The notes beneath the pieces are model-generated. The model made no database searches and was not told the origin of the DNA. It was given only the letters and a program-made list of their open reading frames with translations. The translations under genes were made by a program, and so were the position numbers. Below, one piece after another: positions 19,283 through 25,786 of a stretch of DNA of 42,584 nt. The stretch's first letter is position 1. Each line of letters opens with the position of its first letter. The stretch is from Bacteroidales bacterium. Its GTDB lineage: Bacteria > Bacteroidota > Bacteroidia > Bacteroidales > UBA12481. The stretch is from NCBI GenBank assembly GCA_023145515.1, contig JAGLDP010000038.1, forward strand, positions 1 to 42,584. Direction: 5' to 3'.

Positions 19283-19415
19283 TTATGTGATGTACTGTGG
19301 GGAGAGCAGTTTAGATTGAATTATCTTTTCGTCAAATAGTTAGGTATATCAATACTGACACTGATTAGTATCTTGTATCTTGCAAAAAGTGAAAAACGGA
19401 GCAAATAATAATTCG

Positions 19416-20642
19416 ATGTCTTTTGGGCATGCCTTGGAGGAACCTGTACTTAAGTATACTTCGTTAGTACTATTTATTGGCAGTTTGATAGCTTTTTTTG
19501 TGAATAATCTTATTGGTTTAAGAGGTGAGTTAAGTTATGTTGCCGGTATTGGTGCGGCAGTTTTTGGAGTGATATTCTTTGCTGCTGGACGGATGAAAAA
19601 CTTTTCTCTTTTAAAAACTATTATTACCGGAGCTACCCTATTGTACGTAAATCTTGCATGGTTCTATAATTATGGATTATGTGCTGCCATTAGTGTGTTA
19701 TTTATCCTTTGGTTCTCTTTTATGGTGCTTATGAAAGCAAAGAAGAGTCTTGTATTCTGGAGTACTTTGCTTATTATGAATCTGATTTTTCTTTTCATTG
19801 TGGAGATGAAAATACCAGAGCTGCTTGGTGAATATCCTAGCCCAAAAGCAAGGACTATCGATTCATTTTATTCACTTATTTTTGCTTTGATTGTAATACT
19901 TTTTTATTTCGGATTTATAAAAAAGAGTTACTTGAAAGAATACTTAAAAGCAAAAAAATCAGACCAGCTAAAAACTTCCTTTCTCGCCAATATGTCTCAC
20001 GAAATAAGAACGCCACTAAATTCAATAATTGGATTTTCTGATCTATTGCTTGATCCGGAAGAACGCGATAATTTGGAAGAACGACTTCAACTGATTAATA
20101 AAAATTCAGAATATTTACTGAGGTTAATTGAGGATATTCTTGATTTGGCAAGAATTGAATCTGGACAGTTATCTGTTAACTTTCAGGAGCATAATCTTAG
20201 AGATTTTCTGTTAAGGCTGGCCAGAGAGTATGAAACTCTGGTCAACATAAGATTGCAAGGCAAGGTTCAAATGAAATATAGTATTCCTGAGGAGGACATG
20301 ATTATTCATACTGATATTGGAAGAATTGAGCAGATTATCAGAAATCTTCTAGAGAACTCGATGAAATTTACAGAAGAGGGCAGCATTATCTTACTTGCCT
20401 CGATTAATGCTGAGGATGTTGTGGTATCTATTAAAGATACTGGCATTGGAATAAAAGAGGAATACCTACCTGAGGTTTTTCAGCGATTTGTCAAAATTGA
20501 ACAAGATCGAACAAGAAACAACAGAGGTGTTGGGATTGGTTTATACTTAAATCAACAGTTGATAGAAGCTCTGGGGGGGAGGATATTCGTTTCTTCCAGG
20601 TTTGGTAAAGGAACAACCTTCAGCTTTTCGATTCCAAAGTAA
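19416..20642 (+). CDS. Membrane-bound sensor histidine kinase
   Basis: Two-component sensor kinase with about six membrane segments in residues 10-180 as the sensor, then the kinase core. The H-box is [20 protein letters not shown] (phospho-accepting His), the N-box is [13 protein letters not shown], and the G-boxes are DTGIGI and [12 protein letters not shown]. No receiver or output domain is fused and no response regulator is adjacent, so its partner is elsewhere. I choose the ATG at 19416 ([10 protein letters not shown]); an upstream TTG at 19380 is less likely in this phylum. Signal unknown. Confidence 0.9.
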   Translation: MSFGHALEEPVLKYTSLVLFIGSLIAFFVNNLIGLRGELSYVAGIGAAVFGVIFFAAGRMKNFSLLKTIITGATLLYVNLAWFYNYGLCAAISVLFILWFSFMVLMKAKKSLVFWSTLLIMNLIFLFIVEMKIPELLGEYPSPKARTIDSFYSLIFALIVILFYFGFIKKSYLKEYLKAKKSDQLKTSFLANMSHEIRTPLNSIIGFSDLLLDPEERDNLEERLQLINKNSEYLLRLIEDILDLARIESGQLSVNFQEHNLRDFLLRLAREYETLVNIRLQGKVQMKYSIPEEDMIIHTDIGRIEQIIRNLLENSMKFTEEGSIILLASINAEDVVVSIKDTGIGIKEEYLPEVFQRFVKIEQDRTRNNRGVGIGLYLNQQLIEALGGRIFVSSRFGKGTTFSFSIPK

Positions 20643-20665
20643 CAGCTTGCCGTCATATTCAGTAT

Positions 20666-20702
20666 CCAGCTGGGCTTGAACCAGCGACCACCTGATTATG
20701 AG
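20666..20702 (-). pseudogene. tRNA-Met(CAT) 3'-half remnant, copy 1
   Basis: On the minus strand the anticodon loop CTCATAA is followed by a perfect T-arm: stem GCTGG, loop TTCAAGC, stem CCAGC. The acceptor stem and everything 5' of the anticodon are missing, so this is a fragment and not a functional tRNA. A 31-bp core (20672-20702) recurs at 23864-23894 with one mismatch, in the same orientation. Such fragments usually mark sites where integrating elements entered a tRNA gene. Confidence 0.7.
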
Positions 20703-20781
20703 GTACAGGGTATTGGATTCCAATTCGTGGTAAGGTGTTGTATACCTTGTCATTCTGTGGATAGCGGGATTCCAAGATTTG

Positions 20782-20913
20782 TCATCTTTTTTCCCTTTTT
20801 CTTTCACTATTCCAGTTGTCTAGTGAAAAAGCTACGATAATACCAAGCACAATTACAACAAAATCTGCCAGATATGACCAATGTTTAAGTACGGGGAGTT
20901 TGAATAGTTTCAT
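20782..20913 (-). CDS. Small membrane protein, 43 residues, like the N-terminus of DUF6090 proteins
   Basis: Short gene starting 11 bp after the end of the DUF4143 ATPase gene on the same strand. It reads MKLFKLPVLKHWSYLADF, a hydrophobic helix VVIVLGIIVAFSL, then DNWNSERKREKR and stop. The helix followed by (D/N)NWN(S/E)ER is the hallmark start of DUF6090-family membrane proteins, which are normally about 250 residues, so this is either a truncated relic or a genuine miniature. Function unknown. Confidence 0.55.
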   Translation of the reverse strand: MKLFKLPVLKHWSYLADFVVIVLGIIVAFSLDNWNSERKREKR

Positions 20914-20923
20914 GGTTAGGTTT

Positions 20924-22177
20924 TCATTTCCCTAAAGATGCCAGCGAAATAACATTGATTCCGTCGGCACGGGTGTAACTGATTCCGGTTCCGGTGATAA
21001 TGTTGAGTGATGTTGGCGGTTTCACTTTATTTGTATCCAAAGCAGATACAAATTTAGTCAGGACTGCCGCTGCCTCATTGATTTGACCTGTACCAAGTTT
21101 GATTTCAAAAGCACACCAGTCACCATTGTATTTTTGGACGATACTATCCACTTCTAAACCACTCGAATCGCGGTAATGATAAACTTTGGCATCATTAGCC
21201 TGCCCATATACACGCAGTTCGTGAGTAACAAGAGATTCAAACAAAAAACCGGTAAAATTCAAATCGTTTATCAAAGAATTTGCATCCGCTCCCAATGCGG
21301 CAACAGCCAAAGAAACATCCGTAAAATGCCGTTTTGGTGATTTTCGCAACGCGTGGGATGAACGAATATGTGTGTTCCAGGCAGGTTGTTCTTCTGTGAT
21401 CATCAATCGGTTAAGGGCATCAAGATAATCGTAAACAGTTGGACGGGTTATGCCAGCATTTTCTTTTGCAAGAATATCTCTTTCCAAAGAGGTAATATCC
21501 ACTATTGTTGCTGTATTTCGAGCCAGCGACCGTAACAAACTTCTAACTTTTATGGGGTCGCGGTTGATGTTCGATACCCGGCTCATGTCCACTTCGGCAA
21601 GTAATTGTACATAAGCCCGGTTCAAGTCGGTTGCCTGGTCAATGGTTTTATTTAAAAGGGTCGGAAAACCTCCAATGATTAATCTCTCGATGATGAAGTC
21701 CAAGTCTGTTGGTTGGTCAACGACATCAATTTTTTCACCCTTAAAGAGATTAGCCAGGCTTATCTTCCCGGATGAAATGCCTAATTCTTGCCAAGACATG
21801 GTACGCATCTCTAGGATGGTAAACCTGCCTGCGCCTGAGTGCATTTTGGCTGATTCTTCGGGATTCGACGAGCCTGTGAGGATGAATTGGGCATTTTTTT
21901 GCCGGGCGTCTATTTCGTGGCGAATGTAGTCCCAAAGTACGGGTTGCACTTGCCATTCGTCAATCAGGCGAGGAGTTTCACCAACCAACAATCGTTTTGG
22001 TGCTGTATTGATGAGAGCTGGAACATTTTCATCTCTGTCTACATTCAACACGCTTTTGGCTATTTGCTTAGCCGATTCAGTTTTTCCGCAAGCTTTGGGG
22101 CCTCGAATCAGTACTGCTCCTGAAGCGTTGAGTTTCCTTTTTAACTCGGTGTCTGATATACGTTCCTTGTAAATCAT
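20924..22177 (-). CDS. AAA ATPase with DUF4143 C-terminal domain, copy 1
   Basis: Predicted ATPase of the AAA_14/DUF4143 family. Walker A GPKACGKT at residues 26-33, Walker B LIDEWQ at 71-76, sensor-like FILTGSSNPEES at 98-109. A winged-helix-like middle region follows (ITRPTVYDYLDALNRLMI). The C-terminal part has the EVD (342-344) ... EIK (358-360) spacing of PD-(D/E)XK nuclease-like folds. Family members are abundant in Bacteroidota and archaea and no cellular function is established that I know of. The start at 22177 lies 16 bp from a TACATTTG -7-like box and near two 22-bp direct repeats. Two further members of this family are encoded within 7 kb. Confidence 0.9.
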   Translation of the reverse strand: MIYKERISDTELKRKLNASGAVLIRGPKACGKTESAKQIAKSVLNVDRDENVPALINTAPKRLLVGETPRLIDEWQVQPVLWDYIRHEIDARQKNAQFILTGSSNPEESAKMHSGAGRFTILEMRTMSWQELGISSGKISLANLFKGEKIDVVDQPTDLDFIIERLIIGGFPTLLNKTIDQATDLNRAYVQLLAEVDMSRVSNINRDPIKVRSLLRSLARNTATIVDITSLERDILAKENAGITRPTVYDYLDALNRLMITEEQPAWNTHIRSSHALRKSPKRHFTDVSLAVAALGADANSLINDLNFTGFLFESLVTHELRVYGQANDAKVYHYRDSSGLEVDSIVQKYNGDWCAFEIKLGTGQINEAAAVLTKFVSALDTNKVKPPTSLNIITGTGISYTRADGINVISLASLGK

Positions 22178-22193
22178 GGATTTTACTTACATG

Positions 22194-22201
22194 CAAATGT
22201 A
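22194..22201 (-). promoter_or_regulatory. Candidate -7 box TACATTTG upstream of DUF4143 ATPase copy 1
   Basis: Exact match to TAnnTTTG, on the minus strand 16 bp before the ATG. No TTTG is found 19-21 bp upstream; the 22-bp direct repeats occupy that place. Prediction only. Confidence 0.35.
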
Positions 22202-22203
22202 GT

Positions 22204-22248
22204 TTTATTTTACATTATTTAAGCACTTTACTTTACATAATTTAAGTA
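22204..22248. repeat. Two 22-bp direct repeats upstream of DUF4143 ATPase copy 1
   Basis: 22204-22225 and 22227-22248 match at most positions, both containing TTTACAT(T/A)ATTTAAG, separated by one base. Their centres are 23 bp apart, about two helical turns, and they cover the region where RNA polymerase would bind for the ATPase gene. They look like operator sites for a repressor or for self-regulation. Confidence 0.55.
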
Positions 22249-22511
22249 ATTCAGTTTACACTTATTGAAACACTATTGGTGGTTTTCGGCTCGGTTGTTA
22301 GACATTCTGGGTTTACTTGCTATGTAGACAATCCGGTCAATCGTGAGCACCTCATGCTGATGACTGGAGCAATGCTTTGATAACTCAAGTACACAGGATA
22401 TTAATATCTGGAAACTACTGCTCACTGATTTCCAGTATTGATTGCTTTTTGTTCCGGATTATCTACTTTATAGTTATCTTAGGTTTTTACATCTCAAATA
22501 TGGCAGAAACC

Positions 22512-23753
22512 ATGAAAAACATTAGTAAAATTAAACTGTTTTTGATTTTCTTAATATTATTTTCATCAGGTCAGCAAATCAAAATAAACAGCTCCTCAAA
22601 TAGTGATAATCCTATAAAAATTGATCTGGCCGGATTAATAGATAAAGAAATAAAAAGTACACTAAGTGAAATTGCAAATGACATTGAATACATTAAACTG
22701 GAAACCACTACCAAATGTTATGTAGGCAGAGTTTCTAAAATTTACTTCTCAGAGCAAAATATTTTCATTATTTCAGGTGGCCGGTTATTTGGTGAGAATA
22801 TTTATATGTTTGATAAATCTGGCAAGTTTATTAGAAAAATAGGAGTAAAAGGTAAAGGGCCGGGAGAATATACCAATGCTTTAGATATTCAGGTTGATTC
22901 TGAAAACCAAATTATTTTTATTCTGAATAATAGCCCCAGCGAACTTTTATTATACTCGTTGAATGGTAAATATATCAGAAAAATTTCACTCTTTGATTTT
23001 GATCTTGTAGATAGGTTCATGCTTTTAGAACAAAATAATATCATGATCTATCAGCCCATGAAATATTCATCTAGCAAAAATGACTTTCAATTTAACATTA
23101 TAGATTATGATGGGAAACTTAACTATGATATTCCAATTGTAAATCTTAAGAATGTAAGACCAGTTACTGGAATAGCTGATAAAGCATTCTTTCATATAGG
23201 AAATGATTCTAACGAGTTTTCATCAGCAAATAGTGACACTATTTACAGGTTGCTTTCCCCAAGAAATTATAAGGCAGTATATTATTATTATTTTGGCAAG
23301 CACAGATGCCCCGATGATATATTTCATAATGTTGTGAAATGGAACGATGAAAGAAGTAATTATTTATTAAAAAGCTGGGAAACTATTTCTCGAAATTATT
23401 TATTTAATCATTTTACAATACATGATGAATTCTATTTATCAATATTTAGCATAAAAGATTCTAAATTTATTTTTAATTATAAATTTGAATTCCCGAGAGT
23501 CCCTAATCCTGACGGTTTGATCAATGATATTGATGGAGGGCACGGAATTACCTTTTTGTTTTTTATGAATGCAACTAATGATAACAAATTGGTAAAATCA
23601 ATTCAAGCAATTGATTTTATTGATATGCTAGAAAAAGACTACTTCAAAAGTAAAAAAACAAAATTTCCTGAAAAACAGAAGATGCTGATTGAACTAGCAA
23701 AAGGTATGGATGAAAATGACAATCCTGTATTACAGGTAATACATTTAAAATAG
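22512..23753 (+). CDS. 6-bladed beta-propeller protein (DUF5128-like)
   Basis: Exported propeller protein of about 413 residues. I place the start at 22512 (MKNISKIKLFLIFLILFSSG) because it gives a signal peptide; ATG 22500 is an alternative. Family signs are IANDIEYIKLETT, KIYFSEQNIFII, MFDKSGKFIRKIGVKGKGPG and YSLNGKYIRKISL, the repeated strand pattern of Bacteroidetes 6-bladed propeller proteins. Ligand unknown. The gene is clearly more AT-rich than its neighbours and sits between two tRNA-Met remnants, consistent with acquisition by transfer (inference). Confidence 0.85.
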   Translation: MKNISKIKLFLIFLILFSSGQQIKINSSSNSDNPIKIDLAGLIDKEIKSTLSEIANDIEYIKLETTTKCYVGRVSKIYFSEQNIFIISGGRLFGENIYMFDKSGKFIRKIGVKGKGPGEYTNALDIQVDSENQIIFILNNSPSELLLYSLNGKYIRKISLFDFDLVDRFMLLEQNNIMIYQPMKYSSSKNDFQFNIIDYDGKLNYDIPIVNLKNVRPVTGIADKAFFHIGNDSNEFSSANSDTIYRLLSPRNYKAVYYYYFGKHRCPDDIFHNVVKWNDERSNYLLKSWETISRNYLFNHFTIHDEFYLSIFSIKDSKFIFNYKFEFPRVPNPDGLINDIDGGHGITFLFFMNATNDNKLVKSIQAIDFIDMLEKDYFKSKKTKFPEKQKMLIELAKGMDENDNPVLQVIHLK

Positions 23754-23808
23754 AATGATTTTGAGGATATGATGACCAAATTCCACCCCAACCTGGCAAC
23801 CCATAAAA

Positions 23809-23840
23809 AAACACCTACCCTGTATTATGGGTAAGTGTTT
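23809..23840. terminator. Intrinsic terminator, strongest for leftward transcription
   Basis: Arms AAACACCTACCC (23809-23820) and GGGTAAGTGTTT (23829-23840) form a 12-bp stem with one wobble around an 8-base loop. On the minus strand the stem runs into a T-rich end formed by the A-run starting at 23805, so it would end transcripts coming from the tRNA remnant and sulfatase side. It can also slow rightward transcripts from the propeller gene. Confidence 0.8.
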
Positions 23841-23851
23841 GATTGTTAGTA

Positions 23852-23896
23852 GTGGGCCCACCAGGGCTTGAACCAGCGATCACCTGATTATGAGTC
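23852..23896 (-). pseudogene. tRNA-Met(CAT) 3'-half remnant, copy 2, with acceptor end
   Basis: On the minus strand GTGACTCATAATCAGGTGAT covers the anticodon arm, then GCTGGTTCAAGCC of the T-arm and GGTGGGCCCACT of the acceptor 3' strand. The T-stem pairs imperfectly (CCTGG instead of CCAGC). The 5' half is absent: the sequence instead runs into GGTGACTCC-type repeats and the stop codon of the sulfatase gene. The terminator at 23809-23840 sits just downstream as expected for a former tRNA gene. Confidence 0.65.
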
Positions 23897-23910
23897 ACGG
23901 AGTCACCGAA

Positions 23911-25329
23911 TCACTTAACCCAATCCGGTATCCCCCCATTTTTCTCCTGCGAATAATACTTCTCGTGAAAGGGCCATGTCTTGCTCATGATTGCTCCTTC
24001 GTTGACCATGAGCGGACGGGCTTCTGACCACCATTGATCGTAGAATTCAAGCATGGCTTTGACTACCTCCGGATGCTGGTCGATCACATTTGTTGTTTGT
24101 CCCGGATCGGCCTGAACATCATATAGCTGATCTAAACCAACCAATCTGAAACGTTCATTCCTAATGGCAAAATTCTTGTATTGATAATCATTTGGTTCAT
24201 CCCCAACTGGCCAGCGACCGGTATGAAAGACCCTGTAGCGGTCAGTCCATTCCACATTCAGATCATTGAGTAGAGGCAAGAGGCTTCGTCCTTCAACCTG
24301 CTCAGACACAGGCAATTCAATACCGGCAATTTCTGCAAGAGTAGGATAAATATCGATATGAGAGGCAAGAGTCTCAACATCTCTTCCTCCTTCCCATTTA
24401 GCCGGCCAGCGTACAAAGAATGGTACTCTTGTGCCTCCTTCGTGGACAGTTCCTTTATAACCCTTCATACCTGCATTATACGAACTGTGCAAAGCTTTAC
24501 CATTGTCTGACATGAAAATTAAAAGCGTATTCTCAGCAAGGTTCCATTCTTCCAGCTTTTGCATTAGTAAACCTACATTATCATCAATATTCTCAACCAT
24601 GCCGTAAAAACCCTGGGCACTACCTCCGTATCCGGCTTCAGCAAATTTCTTTGTATACTTCTCAGGTGCAATAAATGGGGCATGCGGTGCATTGGTAGAT
24701 ATACGAGCATAAAAAGGTTTTCCTCTCTCTCCGTTCAAGCGGATAAATTTCAAGGCCTCATTGAAAAAAACATCTGTACAAAAGCCATCTGTCTTAACAA
24801 AAATACTCTGATCTTTTATCACAGGACTGAAATAGGAATTACCCGGAGCATCGGCACAGGAACAGGGATATTTCTGTCCTATCCCACCACCCCCATGGAT
24901 GAATACACGATCATATCCTCTGTTCTCCGGTTGGTGCTCATCCTCATCACCCAGATGCCACTTACCAAAAATGGCAGTAAGGTAACCGGCATCATGCAGC
25001 ATTTGTGGGAGTGTAAGCGCATCCACCGTCATCCGTTCTCTTTCATAGATGGTATGTGTAATCCCATTTTTGAAAGGACTACGTCCGGTCTCCAGGGCAG
25101 AACGTGTTGGGGAACAAGTAGGACTAACCTGAAAATCCGTAAACCGTATGCTTTGCTCATGCAATTTATCAAGATTTGGAGTATGGACATCAGGACTCCC
25201 GTACACAGAGAGATCTCCGTAGCCCTGATCATCGGTGATTACTATGATGATGTTGGGGAGGGGAGTTTTTGGGGTGCATGCGATTAGGAGGAAGAGGAGT
25301 GCTGGGATTAGGGCTTTTGTTAGTTTCAT
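23911..25329 (-). CDS. Arylsulfatase-type sulfatase (family S1), lipoprotein
   Basis: Sulfatase of 472 residues with lipobox LLIAC (Cys 18). The first metal motif is the complete form IIIVITDDQGYGDL. The formylglycine site is TCSPTRSALETGRSP (CxPxR). GKWHLGDED and FMSDNGKALHSSYNAGMKGY supply the other ligands, and the C-terminal subdomain is normal, so it looks intact. Both ends abut repeat tracts: the leader is made of GAATTACC/GAATTAACC words and the stop TGA is part of a GTGATTCGGTGACTC run. A shortened relative of this gene lies at 27131-27304. Confidence 0.93.
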   Translation of the reverse strand: MKLTKALIPALLFLLIACTPKTPLPNIIIVITDDQGYGDLSVYGSPDVHTPNLDKLHEQSIRFTDFQVSPTCSPTRSALETGRSPFKNGITHTIYERERMTVDALTLPQMLHDAGYLTAIFGKWHLGDEDEHQPENRGYDRVFIHGGGGIGQKYPCSCADAPGNSYFSPVIKDQSIFVKTDGFCTDVFFNEALKFIRLNGERGKPFYARISTNAPHAPFIAPEKYTKKFAEAGYGGSAQGFYGMVENIDDNVGLLMQKLEEWNLAENTLLIFMSDNGKALHSSYNAGMKGYKGTVHEGGTRVPFFVRWPAKWEGGRDVETLASHIDIYPTLAEIAGIELPVSEQVEGRSLLPLLNDLNVEWTDRYRVFHTGRWPVGDEPNDYQYKNFAIRNERFRLVGLDQLYDVQADPGQTTNVIDQHPEVVKAMLEFYDQWWSEARPLMVNEGAIMSKTWPFHEKYYSQEKNGGIPDWVK

Positions 25330-25443
25330 GGGATTCGGTTAATTCGGGTTAATTCAGGTAATTCTCGCTCACTTTGTTCCTGGGGATTCGGGGACTCGGG
25401 GATTCGGGGACTCGGGGATTCGGTTATTCAGTTATTCGGGGAC
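25330..25443. repeat. GAATNNCC/GAGTCCCC tandem tract upstream of the second sulfatase
   Basis: On the minus strand five units alternate GAATCCCC and GAGTCCCC (25382-25423), continued by GAATAAC-type words to 25443. A degenerate part (GAATTACCT, GAATTAACCC, GAATTAACC) reaches the ATG of the sulfatase at 25329. The unit is 8 bp in the dense part. It shares the GARTMMCS pattern with tracts at 25670-25717, 33135-33172, 35916-35955 and 39985-40035. Confidence 0.85.
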
Positions 25444-25444
25444 C

Positions 25445-25467
25445 GGTGGCTGAGCGGAGTCGAAGCC
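25445..25467. repeat. Imperfect palindrome GGTGGCTGAGCGGAGTCGAAGCC
   Basis: GGCT...AGCC ends with a GAGC/GAGTC core. I recognise the CTGAGCGGAGTCGAAG word as one that recurs in many bacterial genomes, but only one good copy is in this window, so its status as a dispersed repeat is from memory. Confidence 0.35.
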
Positions 25468-25502
25468 CTGAAAACTGAGCTCTTCCGAATGACGAATGAC
25501 GT

Positions 25503-25583
25503 CTTCTATTCATTCTTTAAAACTAATGCCAATTTTTCTATTCTCATTGATAAACTGGCAAAAGTTGAGATTCATATTAATCC
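25503..25583 (-). pseudogene. Decayed copy of the 3' end of the FtsX-type permease gene
   Basis: 81 bp align without gaps to 28619-28699, the last 25 or so codons and stop of the intact permease gene, at about 85% identity counted by eye. Read on the minus strand it gives GLI, a stop, then ISTFASLSMRIEKLALVLKNE and stop, against GLIWISIFASFSMRKENLAL in the intact gene. The Trp codon has become TGA, so it is dead. Confidence 0.8.
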
Positions 25584-25669
25584 ATGCACAACTATTATCT
25601 CAAATTATCCGATAAGGGATCCAAATTGTTACCCGGCAAAGTCGAAGATTGAAGGCCCCTGCATCCCGA

Positions 25670-25717
25670 GTCACGGAGTCACTGAATAACGGAATAACGG
25701 AATAACCGAATAACCGC
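25670..25717. repeat. GAGTCACG / GAATAACG tandem tract
   Basis: Two GAGTCAC words followed by GAATAACG, GAATAACG, GAATAACC, GAATAACC, an 8-bp period. The GAGTCACGGAGTCAC start also occurs beside the second tRNA remnant (23892-23906). Confidence 0.85.
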
Positions 25718-25729
25718 ATTTACCTTTCC

Positions 25730-25786
25730 GCTGATTTTTGCCTTGTATTTTATTCATTCTTTGCTGATTTTAGCCTTGTATTTTAT
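25730..25786 (+). repeat. 33-bp-spaced direct duplication before DUF4143 ATPase copy 2
   Basis: GCTGATTTTTGCCTTGTATT (from 25730) recurs as GCTGATTTTAGCCTTGTATT (from 25763). The 24-bp match has one mismatch and extends through TTAT. The second copy ends at the first ATG of the ATPase frame, so it may duplicate a promoter or leader. Confidence 0.75.

Larger units (their letters stand above)
19054..19415. other. 362-bp divergent intergenic region
   Basis: Separates the FISUMP gene from the histidine kinase gene. It holds the candidate FISUMP promoter and a short codon-like stretch at 19172-19282 described separately. I see no clear hairpin or RNA gene in the rest. Confidence 0.6.
22178..22511. 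other. 334-bp divergent intergenic region
   Basis: Lies between the ATPase gene (-) and the propeller gene (+). Contains the direct repeats and -7-like box near the ATPase. The right two-thirds show no gene, hairpin or clear promoter that I can support. In-frame extension of the propeller gene to a TTG at 22377 is possible but unlikely. Confidence 0.5.
25330..25784. other. 455-bp region of repeats and gene remnants without an intact gene
   Basis: Between the second sulfatase and DUF4143 ATPase copy 2. From left to right: GAATCCCC-type tract, palindrome, GAATGAC doublet, decayed 3' end of an ABC permease gene (25503-25583), GAGTCACG/GAATAACG tract (25670-25717), and a 33-bp-spaced duplication (25730-25786). 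Confidence 0.75.

Noticed and set aside
20666-20702. Functional tRNA gene
   Set aside because: No 5' half, D-arm or acceptor stem; the same applies to the copy at 23852-23896.
20547-20807. 86-codon minus-strand frame over the kinase end and tRNA fragment
   Set aside because: It mixes antisense kinase sequence with tRNA remnant; no family resemblance or start context.
20666-23896. Complete integrative element between the tRNA scars
   Set aside because: No integrase, relaxase or replication gene lies between them; only the scars can be supported.
25489-25689. 66-codon plus-strand frame between sulfatase and ATPase copy 2
   Set aside because: It reads the antisense of the decayed permease 3' end and repeat sequence; a similar antisense stretch occurs opposite the intact permease.
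25382-25717. CRISPR-like array
   Set aside because: The repeated units are 7-8 bp and contiguous, with no spacers and no cas genes.
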